Positions 52,268 to 61,328 of a DNA stretch of 64,000 nt are shown here, in pieces. The position numbers and the translations under genes were made by a program. The notes under the pieces were generated by a model that was not told the origin of the DNA, did not search any database, and saw nothing but the letters and a program-made list of their open reading frames with translations. Position 1 is the stretch's first letter; each line of letters begins with the position of its first letter. The DNA is from Owenweeksia sp. (GTDB taxonomy: Bacteria > Bacteroidota > Bacteroidia > Flavobacteriales > Schleiferiaceae): contig NZNV01000001.1 in assembly GCA_002695025.1 (NCBI GenBank), positions 248,001-312,000 of the forward strand. The letters are read 5' to 3'.

Positions 52268-52642
52268 TGAAGGCTCTCTTTACAATCAAACTATTCCCTG
52301 AATAGTTTGATGTATGGTATAAATGAAGAGGATAAAAGCCCATCAAGGTAATCTGGATATAAATCCTTACTTATGTTGCTATATAAGTTTTTTAAATTAT
52401 GGAAACTTGTAGTATAAATTCAAACCCAGATATAATTTGCTGAGAACAGTATCAAGCAGGCTTATTTAATAAGCTCAATAGGTAATAAATTAAGTTAATA
52501 ATGTTATGCATATGGAAGATTGGGAAATGAATAGGCTTGTTTGGTAAGTTGCTAGTTTTGATTCGGAAAGAGATCAATAGGATTTAAATAAAAATAAACT
52601 AAATTTAAACTTCAATAAGGGGAGGTTTGAATAACCAAACTC
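52268..52642. other. 375-base gap without a gene, AT-rich
   Basis: This stretch holds one strong hairpin (52285-52311, listed separately) and otherwise only short broken frames of fewer than 30 codons. It has no convincing TAnnTTTG promoter in front of the gene at 52643. The AGGGGAGG run near 52620 is more than 15 bases from the ATG and is probably not a ribosome-binding site. Confidence 0.6.
52285..52311 (+). terminator. Long hairpin after the AT-rich lipoprotein gene
   Basis: Perfect 12-bp inverted repeat ATCAAACTATTC / GAATAGTTTGAT with a loop of three bases, 17 bases after the stop. It has no U tract. It may be a terminator or an RNA 3' end stabiliser. Confidence 0.6.
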
Positions 52643-53116
52643 ATGAAACATTTAAAAACAGTTACGCTGCTGGGGCTAAGCATTCTACTGCTTAGTATAG
52701 CCTGCAGCAAAAAAGATCCTTCGGAAAGCCCTCCGGATATTTTAAATAGTGTAACCTTCAGAATGGGCCTGGTAGACCGGGATACCAATAATTTGCTTCT
52801 GTGTCCTCCTGGCCTAGTGGATTACCTGGATAGTGTGCATTTGATGGAAGTGGACAGTAGTCTGGTTTGCCTAAGGAAACATTGCTGTTCACCTCAATAT
52901 GCTCGCACCGGGGAATTACGGATGCAAGTAACCAATGCCGGTTTACGAACTATGCCGCATACCTTTTATCTCTACTTTAACCATGAGCGGATTGATACCG
53001 TTTCTATACGCGGAGAGTTGCCTTACCTGGACCTTATGGTGAACGGTAAGCGTCAGGATACCTGCTCTGACTGCCGGGATATCGCTTATAAAGGCTACCT
53101 GTTTTTTCTCGATTAG
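52643..53116 (+). CDS. Tandem lipoprotein, copy 1
   Basis: The 157-residue protein has the lipoprotein signal MKHLKTVTLLGLSILLLSIACSKKD (lipobox SIAC). The mature part has SPPDILNSVTFRMGLVDRDTNN, LLLCPPGLVDYLDS, NAGLRTMPHTFYLYFNHERIDTV and CSDCRDIAYKG near the end. It is almost the same as copy 2 that starts 525 bases downstream. The cysteines CSDC and CCS are not all conserved between copies. No known family is recognised. It is probably on the outer membrane or periplasmic side. Confidence 0.75.
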   Translation: MKHLKTVTLLGLSILLLSIACSKKDPSESPPDILNSVTFRMGLVDRDTNNLLLCPPGLVDYLDSVHLMEVDSSLVCLRKHCCSPQYARTGELRMQVTNAGLRTMPHTFYLYFNHERIDTVSIRGELPYLDLMVNGKRQDTCSDCRDIAYKGYLFFLD

Positions 53117-53167
53117 CAAGGTATTATTCTATGCACATAGAGCTTTAGGACAACCAAACCCATACTC

Positions 53168-53641
53168 ATGAAACAGTTAAAAATAATTACACTGCTGGGG
53201 CTAAGTACTCTACTGCTTAGTATATCCTGCAGCAAAAAAGATTCTTCGGAAAGCCCTCCGGATATTTTAAATAGTGTAACCTTCAGAATGGGCCTGGTAG
53301 ACCGGGATACCAATAATTTATTGTGGTGTCCTCCCGGCCCCGTAGATTACCTGGATAGTGTACACTTACTGGAAGTGGATAGTAATCTGGTTTATCTTAA
53401 GAAAAATCGCTGTTCTCCTAAATATGCCCATACTGGCGAGTTATACATGCAAGTAACCAATGCCGGTTTACGGACTATGCCGCATACCTTTTACCTCTAC
53501 TTTAACCATAGGCGGATTGATACCGTTTCTATACGGGGTGAACCGCCTTACCTGGATCTTATGGTGAACGGTGAGCATAAAGATACCTGCTCTAACTGTA
53601 TAGATTTTGCTTACAAGGGGCGCCTGTTTTTTCTTGATTAG
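53168..53641 (+). CDS. Tandem lipoprotein, copy 2
   Basis: This 157-residue protein is a near copy of the preceding one with the same signal (MKQLKIITLLGLSTLLLSISCSKKD, lipobox SISC) and the same length. Changes are scattered, e.g. LWCPPGPVDYLDS in place of LLCPPGLVDYLDS and CSNCIDFAYKG for CSDCRDIAYKG. The leader also matches (ACCAAACCCATACTC against ACCAAACTC before the ATG), so the duplicated unit is about 525 bases. It comes 41 bases before the metzincin gene. Confidence 0.78.
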   Translation: MKQLKIITLLGLSTLLLSISCSKKDSSESPPDILNSVTFRMGLVDRDTNNLLWCPPGPVDYLDSVHLLEVDSNLVYLKKNRCSPKYAHTGELYMQVTNAGLRTMPHTFYLYFNHRRIDTVSIRGEPPYLDLMVNGEHKDTCSNCIDFAYKGRLFFLD

Positions 53642-53682
53642 AATTATGTAGGATCATTAGTCCAACCCTTTATTTTTTTATT

Positions 53683-56600
53683 ATGGCCAACCATACTTTG
53701 CTGCTGTTGCTGCGCAACAGTGGCCTGACCTTCCTTTGTGTTTTTATACTGTTTAACGAAGCTTTTGCCCAGCCGCTGGACGGCAATGATCAGGTGGATT
53801 CCACTGATTTTTACCGCCAGCCCTGGATTGGGAACAACCAGTATTTGTTCGATTACCGCGACTGGCTGGAGGGCTCTAAAAGTAAGACTTCAACCATTGC
53901 TCCTTATGGTGTGGATCAACAGGTTTATATACCGGTTAAAGCCTGGGTATATAGAAGCAATACAGGTTTGGGGGGATTGAGCTATGCCGATGTGGAATGG
54001 TATCTCCGGAAGCTGAACGAGATGTTTACCACCTACAATTCTACCGGCATCTATTTTTACCTAGTCTGTGAGCCTTACTACATCAATGATGAAGAGATCA
54101 GGAACGGTGCTGGTCCGGGAAAACGTGGCTGGGTATACTCAAATTACCGCGATCCCTACGTTTTGAATGTACATTTTGTAAATGATTTACCCGACCTGGC
54201 CGGGGAGGCCGTCTGGCCGTGGGGATCATCCAATATGGGCACCTTTGTCGAAACCGGAGAATCTCGCTCCACACAACATGCCAATACCCTGGCGCATGAA
54301 GCGGGCCATTGTTTGGGTTTGTTGCATACCCACCATGGAACCGGTACTACCTTTAATAAAGACGCTGAAAAGTGTAAACAGGAGTTTGTAAGCCGGCCCG
54401 CCCTTAACTCTTTTTTGTGGTGTGGCAACAATAAAAAGAAGTGTGAAGAATACGGGGACGGGCTATGCGATACAGAGGCGGATCCCGGCCTGGGGTTGGT
54501 TCGCTTAGGAGATCAGGTTAACAATGGGATATATGCAGGTGTTGGTACGGATAAGGATAGCCCGGGCCAGACCTGGGACCCTGATGTTGATTTAATCATG
54601 TCCTATTCTGAGTGGGATTTGCGGAACAGGTTTACCCCCATGCAGCAGGCGGTTATGTTATTCTACAGCACCATAAATACTCAGCCTTTTGCCACCGCAG
54701 AAGGTTTGGTGAACAACCAGAACCCGGACATTGATATTTATGAACCCAACAATACGGTTGATTTTGCAGAACGCCTTACGCTGAATAATGCCTTACAAGC
54801 CACCCTTCACGCTTCCAGGTACGGGCAGCCCACCTCAAACCTGGAGTCTAATTGTGACCAGGACTGGTATTGGTTTGCACCTGAGTATACGGCTAAATAT
54901 TCCATGAATACCCGTGCTATTGCCGGTGCACCACAACCTGATACCCGCATTTCAGTTTTTCACCCTTCAGATCTCACCACCCCCATAGCTTTTAATGACG
55001 ATATTAACGGTACCAACCAATTCTCACAGATCTCAGAAATTCAACTAAATAAGCATGTGGGATATCTTATACTGGTGGAGTCCAATAATACCAAGGGCCA
55101 TTACGAGATCAGTATTGAGGATTGTGGAGCGGATTGCTGCTATAACTCCCTTTTAGGCACCACTGATCAGATCAATAGTGCCACCGGTTCCTTCAATGTG
55201 GCAGTAAGGGTTTTAGGGGTAGAGGAGTATTTGGGAAACAGTATTACGGTAACGGATAAGTTATACTTCAATAACAGTTCTCCTTTAGGTTTTGGAGGAG
55301 GCGGAACCCCGCTTAGTTCATCTCACCTGGAAGCTGTTATTTGTAATAATTCAGAGATTGTGGTTGAAAATGGTGGGGAAATAATAGTAGGTTCTCCTCC
55401 CAGTTCTCAAACGGCTAAGGTTGCTTTTCAGTCGGGTACCAGCCTGCGCCTGAAGCAAGGTGGTAAACTTAAAATTGAGGATGGTTCGCAATTGATCGTA
55501 GCGGACGGTGCCAATCTCATACTGGAAGAAGGGGCCATTATAGAACTGCCTGACGATAATTCTGTATTGGAGATACAAGGCAAGCTGAGCGTAGCAGCCA
55601 ATGCGGATTTTACCTTTTCCGGCAATGGTCACCTGGTTTTTGATCAATCCGTTCCCTGGTCTGCCCAGGGCCCTGACCTGAGTGCCTATATGGACATTGG
55701 GCCGGGAGCCGGTTTTAGCGTACAAGGCCCGGTGGCCGATGATGACCATCATTTAGTGATGGAAGTGCGTCAGCCCCTGTATTTGCGGGATGGCCATAAT
55801 AACAGCTTTTCCCAGTTGCGGCTGGAGGATGGCACCATTGCAGTTTCGCCCGGAGCGCTGGTATATAGCTACAGCCCTACTACCATGCGGCATTGCAAAA
55901 TTACCACGCCAAACGGCAACGGTTGGCACGGAGGCTTCAGGATGTGGCACAACTACGGGCCTAACATTATAGAGGACAACCGTTTTGAACGTGGCTCCCC
56001 GGCTTTCCTGGCTCAATGGCCAGGGGGAGGGGACCCTATAAAACTGAAGCGTTGTGATTTTAACAATAACGTATACGGTGCCAAGGTGCTGGGTGGTAAT
56101 TTTACCGTACAGGATTGTAATTTTTACGATCACAGCCAGGAGGCCATCGTAGGATCGCAGTTGAGCGGTAATTCGGTGATCACCGGTTCAGACCTCAATA
56201 ATTATACGGATTATGGAACGGGTATCATTCTCTCCAGTCAGAGTGGTGCTGTGGTGACCGTATCCAAAACCAACGTCCGTAATTTTCATGAGGGGATGAG
56301 CATTACCAATTCGGTGAACGTGAAAAGTTTGTGCTCGGTATACGAGAGCAACGGTGAAAATGGTGTCCTGGTGGACTATGCCCACCTGTACCTTGACAAT
56401 TATGCCGGAAACCAGTTCCTGGATAACGGAACCATTCATATCAGGGTCAATACCGATGAACAGTTGTCAGCCGGCTTATACCTGAAGGATGGTTACAATA
56501 GTTTCTATTCCACTTCACCCACTTGCCGCAACTATATTTATTCCGGTACACCTGATGCTACTTTCGAGTCGGAATATACGGCCGGTGGAGATCTCAACTG

Positions 56601-57663
56601 CAACAACAATGAAATGCCGTTATGCAATCAGGGTTCGCCCTATGGTAACAGCATCCCGGTTTATATCCAGAATAATACGGTGGGGGTTCACATTCCCAAT
56701 AACCTTACGGACCCTCACTTGGTGGCCTGTAACAATTTTGCCCAGTCACCTCTGGAACATCCGTATAGCCAACTGATGATGAGTATCTCCACCAGCGGAG
56801 GTTCTGTAAATACGGGAGGAGGTTACGGTCCGCTCCATTCTGCGGTGAGTGATGCCCTTCAAAACCTTTCGTACGGTGAATATGAAGGAGAGGATCTCCA
56901 TGCCGTCAATGATCTTCAGAATATATTGAACACGAGCATCAGTAATGCGGATGTAAACACCCCGCAGATACTGGACCTGGCGTATAAAGGAATGATACAG
57001 GGGCTCAACAATGCCTACCAATACCGGCTGCTGGAACACAATGCCGGTAATCCCGAAGGGGAGTTGCCCGAAGAAATGACCGTTGCTATAGGGATAGCTG
57101 ACGGGCTTATCAGTGACCTGGGCAGTATTGACTCTTTAGAGATGTACCCGCATTTCCGTTATCAGCTGGATAAGACACATCTGTACAGGCTGGGCGGTTA
57201 TTATACGCAGGCCCTGGGTTTATTGGACGTTTCGGATAGTTGGGCACATACCTATGCACAGCAGGAACGGGCTTCCTATTGGAGTTGCGTGTGTACCGCT
57301 GAAAACGATTATTATACCGGTGTAATAGGGGCCGAAGCATTTTCCGAAGCCATCCAGACCTGCAACCTCACACATGCAGGTTATAATTATAAACGTCAGT
57401 CCCAGGGGAGCGATGAACAAGCTCCTGTATTTGATTATTACCCTCAGCCGGCAGGATACGCTTTAACGCTCTTCATGGAGCCCAGCCCTGGAAGGAACGT
57501 TAGCTACCATATATACAATGTAAGCGGACAGCTTGTGCAGGAAGGGAAATTAGCCTGGTCTTCCCGGGAACAGGAGGTTCTGGTTCATTCCTTAACGCCC
57601 GGTTTATATATCCTTTCCCTGGACCTGGATGAGCCCAGGAGACTCCGGTTTATGAAAAATTAA
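53683..57663 (+). CDS. Secreted metzincin protease (M43-like) with PPC, beta-helix-like region and T9SS domain
   Basis: The 1326-residue protein has a signal peptide (residues 1-29, cut at AFA-Q). The zinc site HEAGHCLGLLH (205-215) is the full metzincin HExxHxxGxxH motif. The Met-turn is IMSYSEWD (Met306), with many cysteines between, as in PAPP-A-like M43 peptidases. Residues about 348-482 match a pre-peptidase C-terminal domain (DIDIYEPNNTVDFAERL, DQDWYWFAPE). A long central region has a rhythm of strands (VEVENGGEI, KLKIEDGSQLIVADGAN, RHCKITTPNGNGWHGG), like a right-handed beta-helix. The C-terminus is a type A sorting domain (YNVSGQLVQEGKLAW, LTPGLYILSLDL). It is probably surface-bound. 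The gene follows the tandem lipoproteins. Confidence 0.9.
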   Translation: MANHTLLLLLRNSGLTFLCVFILFNEAFAQPLDGNDQVDSTDFYRQPWIGNNQYLFDYRDWLEGSKSKTSTIAPYGVDQQVYIPVKAWVYRSNTGLGGLSYADVEWYLRKLNEMFTTYNSTGIYFYLVCEPYYINDEEIRNGAGPGKRGWVYSNYRDPYVLNVHFVNDLPDLAGEAVWPWGSSNMGTFVETGESRSTQHANTLAHEAGHCLGLLHTHHGTGTTFNKDAEKCKQEFVSRPALNSFLWCGNNKKKCEEYGDGLCDTEADPGLGLVRLGDQVNNGIYAGVGTDKDSPGQTWDPDVDLIMSYSEWDLRNRFTPMQQAVMLFYSTINTQPFATAEGLVNNQNPDIDIYEPNNTVDFAERLTLNNALQATLHASRYGQPTSNLESNCDQDWYWFAPEYTAKYSMNTRAIAGAPQPDTRISVFHPSDLTTPIAFNDDINGTNQFSQISEIQLNKHVGYLILVESNNTKGHYEISIEDCGADCCYNSLLGTTDQINSATGSFNVAVRVLGVEEYLGNSITVTDKLYFNNSSPLGFGGGGTPLSSSHLEAVICNNSEIVVENGGEIIVGSPPSSQTAKVAFQSGTSLRLKQGGKLKIEDGSQLIVADGANLILEEGAIIELPDDNSVLEIQGKLSVAANADFTFSGNGHLVFDQSVPWSAQGPDLSAYMDIGPGAGFSVQGPVADDDHHLVMEVRQPLYLRDGHNNSFSQLRLEDGTIAVSPGALVYSYSPTTMRHCKITTPNGNGWHGGFRMWHNYGPNIIEDNRFERGSPAFLAQWPGGGDPIKLKRCDFNNNVYGAKVLGGNFTVQDCNFYDHSQEAIVGSQLSGNSVITGSDLNNYTDYGTGIILSSQSGAVVTVSKTNVRNFHEGMSITNSVNVKSLCSVYESNGENGVLVDYAHLYLDNYAGNQFLDNGTIHIRVNTDEQLSAGLYLKDGYNSFYSTSPTCRNYIYSGTPDATFESEYTAGGDLNCNNNEMPLCNQGSPYGNSIPVYIQNNTVGVHIPNNLTDPHLVACNNFAQSPLEHPYSQLMMSISTSGGSVNTGGGYGPLHSAVSDALQNLSYGEYEGEDLHAVNDLQNILNTSISNADVNTPQILDLAYKGMIQGLNNAYQYRLLEHNAGNPEGELPEEMTVAIGIADGLISDLGSIDSLEMYPHFRYQLDKTHLYRLGGYYTQALGLLDVSDSWAHTYAQQERASYWSCVCTAENDYYTGVIGAEAFSEAIQTCNLTHAGYNYKRQSQGSDEQAPVFDYYPQPAGYALTLFMEPSPGRNVSYHIYNVSGQLVQEGKLAWSSREQEVLVHSLTPGLYILSLDLDEPRRLRFMKN

Positions 57664-57681
57664 TTAATTGGTGATCCATAA

Positions 57682-57712
57682 AAAATCCCCCGTGAATTGC
57701 GGGGGATTTTTT
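57682..57712. terminator. Bidirectional terminator between the metzincin gene and rho
   Basis: Stem AAAATCCCCCG / CGGGGGATTTT with loop TGAATTG. It is flanked by T runs on both strands, and lies 18 bases after the metzincin stop and 62 bases after the rho stop. Confidence 0.92.
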
Positions 57713-57773
57713 TATCTGTTAAGCTGAATTCATTGCCCGGGTTCTTAAACTCCCCGCTTTGAATTCCAGTGGT

Positions 57774-59420
57774 CTAGCCATTCATGCTCACCAGGAACTC
57801 GGCATTGTCCTGGGTGCGGTGCATGCGGTCATGCAGGAATTCCATAGCTTCTACCGAGTTCATATCGGCCAGGTGGCGTCTTAAGATCCACATCCGTTGC
57901 AGAACGTCTTTGTCCAACAACAGGTCTTCCTTACGTGTGCCAGAAGCCATAAGGTCAATGGCGGGCCATATCCTGCGGTTGGCGATCTTACGATCCAGTT
58001 GCATTTCCATGTTACCGGTTCCCTTGAATTCTTCAAAGATCACTTCGTCCATCTTGGAGCCGGTATCAATAAGAGCGGTAGCCAAAATGGTAAGTGAACC
58101 ACCGTTCTCAATGTTACGGGCGGCACCAAAGAAACGCTTCGGTTTGTGCAGGGCGTTGGCGTCCACACCACCGGAAAGTACCTTGCCGGAGGCTGGAGAA
58201 ACGGTGTTGTAAGCACGGGCCAGGCGGGTAATACTATCCAGCAATATGATCACATCGTGGCCACATTCGGTAAGACGTTTCGCTTTTTCCAGTACAATAT
58301 TGGCCACTTTTACGTGACGGTCCGCGGGCTCGTCAAAGGTAGAGGCTACCACTTCAGCATTTACGCTGCGTTGCATGTCCGTTACTTCTTCCGGGCGCTC
58401 ATCGATCAGCAGGATGATCATATAAGCTTCAGGGTGGTTGGCCGCAATGGCGTTGGCCACCTCTTTCAATAATGTTGTTTTACCGGTTTTGGGCTGTGCT
58501 ACGATCAGTCCACGCTGGCCTTTACCGATAGGGGAGAAAAGGTCAATGATGCGGGTGCTGAGAGTTGCGCGCTTATTGGTAATGTTGAATTTTTCTTGTG
58601 GGAAAAGGGGAGTAAGGTGTTCAAAAGCCACCCGGTCCCGGATCCAATCCGGTTCACGACCGTTAATCTTTTCCACTTTAACCAGGGGAAAATACTTTTC
58701 ACCTTCCTTGGGTGGGCGGATCTGTCCGCGCACATTATCACCGGTTTTAAGGCCAAATAATTTTATCTGTGATTGGGAAAGGTAAATATCATCAGGAGAG
58801 TTCAGGTAGTTATAATCACTCGAACGCAGGAAGCCGTAACCATCAGGCATAATTTCCAGTACACCTTCACTTATAATGATGCCATCAAACTCGTACTCAC
58901 GGTTTTTCTGGTGGTGCTGACGATTCTGCTGGCCGGAATTATGATCCTTGCGTGAATCGTTGGAGTTGTTATTCTGATTTTGGTTCTGATGCTGGTTTTG
59001 GTTGTTGTCTTTACGGTTTTGATTCCGTGGATGTCCACCACTGTTTTTCTGATCCTGGTTGCGGGGATTGTTGTCTTTATTGTCTTTGACAGGTTTATCT
59101 TCCCTTTTGGATTCCGTTACCTCCTTTTTGGAGTGGTCGGAACCCTCACTGCCCCTCTTACGGGGCTGGCGCTGAGGCTTTTTGTCTTTAAGCTGTTGAT
59201 CATCTGAAGTACTTTTGGGAGTTTCCTTTGGTGGAGTTTCTTCCTTTTCGGGAGAGGCTGAAACGCCCTTTACCGATTCAGGATTAACAGCTTGATGATC
59301 AAGTATTTTATAGACGAGTTCTTGTTTCTTGAGAGTCTTGAACTTAGGGACATTAGCCTTTTCAGCTACCTCCTTAAGCTCGGGTAGCTTCATGGCTTTT
59401 AATTGATTGATGTCGTACAT
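57774..59420 (-). CDS. rho: Transcription termination factor Rho with long N-terminal insertion
   Basis: The 548-residue protein has the Rho N-terminal helical domain ([21 protein letters not shown]) and an RNA-binding cold-shock-like domain ([21 protein letters not shown]). Between them, at about residues 50-175, is a low-complexity insertion rich in N, Q, K, D and R ([16 protein letters not shown]). The ATPase domain shows [16 protein letters not shown] (Walker A), [15 protein letters not shown] and [10 protein letters not shown], with the LSGGVD Q loop. It is a hexameric RNA translocase that ends transcription. Insertions like this are typical of Bacteroidota Rho. No promoter or transcription attenuator is recognised. 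Confidence 0.96.
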   Translation of the reverse strand: MYDINQLKAMKLPELKEVAEKANVPKFKTLKKQELVYKILDHQAVNPESVKGVSASPEKEETPPKETPKSTSDDQQLKDKKPQRQPRKRGSEGSDHSKKEVTESKREDKPVKDNKDNNPRNQDQKNSGGHPRNQNRKDNNQNQHQNQNQNNNSNDSRKDHNSGQQNRQHHQKNREYEFDGIIISEGVLEIMPDGYGFLRSSDYNYLNSPDDIYLSQSQIKLFGLKTGDNVRGQIRPPKEGEKYFPLVKVEKINGREPDWIRDRVAFEHLTPLFPQEKFNITNKRATLSTRIIDLFSPIGKGQRGLIVAQPKTGKTTLLKEVANAIAANHPEAYMIILLIDERPEEVTDMQRSVNAEVVASTFDEPADRHVKVANIVLEKAKRLTECGHDVIILLDSITRLARAYNTVSPASGKVLSGGVDANALHKPKRFFGAARNIENGGSLTILATALIDTGSKMDEVIFEEFKGTGNMEMQLDRKIANRRIWPAIDLMASGTRKEDLLLDKDVLQRMWILRRHLADMNSVEAMEFLHDRMHRTQDNAEFLVSMNG

Positions 59421-59636
59421 CGAAACTAATGTATTAAATAAATAAGATTAGATTATTGAGAACTAGGGGTTTAATTCCAGAAGGATAAAAAATGTAGTGC
59501 TAATTAAATGCTTCTTGATAGTTTACTAAAGAAGCGGGGGTTGCAGATGATGCTCAGCAATATTACGAATTATTCAATAATCCGAATAATTTTCACCGAA
59601 ATTTTCCCAATTTTGAAGCCAAACTAAAATCAGGAA

Positions 59637-60041
59637 ATGATTCAGCGTATACAATCCGTGTATCTTTTTATAGCAGCCGTTCTTTCCGGCATTATTATTT
59701 TTATGGTTCCCGTATTCCAAAAAGGAGAGGAAGAGCAACTAATTATGCAATACCCTATATTCTTTGCACTGTTTGTTCTCTCTACCCTGGTTTCGCTGTT
59801 CAGTATTTTCAGGTATAAGAACCGCCAGCAGCAGGTGGTTTCGGGTCGTATTAATGTGATCCTGAATTTTGTGCTTTTCGGCCTGATCCTGTACCACTAT
59901 TTTGGGAGTATGGACACCGAGGCATCCAAGCTGGCTTTCGGGTCGTTTGTACCCATTCTTACCGTGGTATTTATAACCCTGGCCAACCGCGCTATTATGC
60001 GTGATGAGGCCTTGGTACGTGCTGCGGACCGCTTGCGTTAA
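59637..60041 (+). CDS. DUF4293-family membrane protein
   Basis: The 134-residue protein starts MIQRIQSVYLFIAAVLSG, the usual start of DUF4293. It has four transmembrane helices (about 7-25, 40-60, 75-93, 103-122) and a short C-terminal cytoplasmic tail (RAIMRDEALVRAADRLR). It is a common Bacteroidota inner-membrane protein, function unknown, that is often next to rho. The 216-base gap upstream is AT-rich and holds a weak inverted repeat (59568-59591). Confidence 0.9.
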   Translation: MIQRIQSVYLFIAAVLSGIIIFMVPVFQKGEEEQLIMQYPIFFALFVLSTLVSLFSIFRYKNRQQQVVSGRINVILNFVLFGLILYHYFGSMDTEASKLAFGSFVPILTVVFITLANRAIMRDEALVRAADRLR

Positions 60042-60529
60042 CGGGGAAGCTCCACTACTTCCAGGTCTTTAATACGATCACCGTCTATAGCAAAGCGCAA
60101 TAGCGTACGGACTTTATGAAAACCATGTTTGCCAATGGCTCCCGGGTTCATGTGTAGCAGTCCCAGTTTCTTGTCGTTCATCACCTTGAGGATATGGCTG
60201 TGGCCACATATAAATAATTTAGGCGGTTTCGTGTAGATCTCGGGTTTTACATGAAAGGAATAACGGCCCGGGTAACCCCCGATATGGGTAATCCATACAT
60301 CCACCTGTTCTGCGTAAAACCTGGCGTGTTTGGGCCAATGAGCTCTTATATGATGATCGTCAATATTTCCGTATACCGCTCTTACAGGGGCTACACCCGA
60401 AAGGGCTTCGGTTACCTTCAGATTGCCTATGTCACCGGCATGCCATATTTCATCGCTGCCACCGCAAAGTTTCAGCACCTGATCGTCTATATGGGAATGT
60501 GTATCGCTTAATAAGGAAATCCTAATCAA
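60038..60529 (-). CDS. Metallophosphoesterase, YfcE/MJ0936 type
   Basis: The protein has the calcineurin-like motifs SLLSDTHSHID (first metal ligand), HAGDIGN, YGNIDDHH and FICGHSHILK, so it should hydrolyse phosphodiesters with two metals. I chose TTG 60529, which gives MIRISLLSDTHSH like homologues. The frame extends to an ATG at 60598, but that longer form overlaps the start and predicted promoter of truA. The exact substrate is unknown. The end overlaps the DUF4293 gene by four bases. Confidence 0.88.
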   Translation of the reverse strand: MIRISLLSDTHSHIDDQVLKLCGGSDEIWHAGDIGNLKVTEALSGVAPVRAVYGNIDDHHIRAHWPKHARFYAEQVDVWITHIGGYPGRYSFHVKPEIYTKPPKLFICGHSHILKVMNDKKLGLLHMNPGAIGKHGFHKVRTLLRFAIDGDRIKDLEVVELPR

Positions 60530-60547
60530 TGGTCGCAGTGTTTCAAT

Positions 60548-60555
60548 TACCTTTG
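60548..60555 (+). promoter_or_regulatory. Predicted -7 element of truA
   Basis: TACCTTTG matches TAnnTTTG, 29 bases before the TTG start of truA at 60585. No clear -33 box. It falls inside the longer alternative frame of the opposite gene. Confidence 0.45.
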
Positions 60556-60584
60556 TCGCAAGTTTAGTAATAATCCTCTGGCCC

Positions 60585-61328
60585 TTGCGGTATTTCATGC
60601 AACTTTCTTATTTCGGTAAACCATTTCACGGCTGGCAGATACAGCCTAATGCTATTAGCGTGCAGGAAAGTTTGAATAAGGCGGCATCTACCATACTGGG
60701 AGAGGATATTTATACGGTAGGGGCAGGCCGCACGGATACCGGGGTACATGCCCGGGATATGTGGGCCCATTTTGATGGTGGTGAACTACCGGACAACTTT
60801 TTACACCGGATGAATAGTCTGCTGGGGCCGCATATAGCGCTGCGGGCTTTATACCCTGTGAAAGATGAAGCACATACCCGTTTTGATGCTCTGAGTCGCA
60901 CTTATGAGTATCATTTTGTGTTTCGCAAGAATCCCTTCCTTACGAATTATGCCTGGCTGGTATACCCACGCCCGGAATTGGAAAGGATGAAAGAAGCGGC
61001 TGATGCTCTTTTTCGGTTTGAGGATTTTTCGTCATTCTCGAGGAGCAGGACTCAAACCATGACCAACAATTGCAAGATCATGAAGGTAGAATGGGAAGAG
61101 CGCGATGATAAGCTGATCTTTACCATTCAGGCCGATCGTTTTTTACGTAATATGGTACGCGCTATTGTGGGTACCCTGGTAGAAATAGGGCAGGGAAAAC
61201 GGGAAGTGGGAGATTTTGCGGACATTATTGCTGCCCGCGATCGTAAAAAGGCCGGGGAGTCAGCTCCGGCACACGGCTTATATTTAACAAAAGTGGAATA
61301 TCCAAAAGACATTATAAATGGCCAGTAG
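60585..61328 (+). CDS. truA: tRNA pseudouridine(38-40) synthase
   Basis: The 247-residue protein starts with TTG (MRYFMQLSYFGKPFHGWQIQP), which is the conserved start of Bacteroidota TruA. The catalytic aspartate is Asp51 in GAGRTDTGVHARD. Further family segments are YEYHFVFRKNPFL and ADRFLRNMVRAIVG. It makes pseudouridine at positions 38-40 of the tRNA anticodon arm. The last codons overlap the ABC exporter gene by 11 bases, so both are probably on one transcript. Confidence 0.94.
   Translation: MRYFMQLSYFGKPFHGWQIQPNAISVQESLNKAASTILGEDIYTVGAGRTDTGVHARDMWAHFDGGELPDNFLHRMNSLLGPHIALRALYPVKDEAHTRFDALSRTYEYHFVFRKNPFLTNYAWLVYPRPELERMKEAADALFRFEDFSSFSRSRTQTMTNNCKIMKVEWEERDDKLIFTIQADRFLRNMVRAIVGTLVEIGQGKREVGDFADIIAARDRKKAGESAPAHGLYLTKVEYPKDIINGQ

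Noticed and set aside
52268-52642. Small ORFs in the AT-rich gap
   Set aside because: The longest is below 30 codons, has no signal or start context, and shows no family likeness.
58438-59207. Several hydrophobic plus-strand frames opposite the Rho insertion, some resembling membrane helices
   Set aside because: Antisense of Asn/Gln/Lys codons reads as Val/Leu/Phe, which imitates membrane segments. The Rho frame is the coding one.
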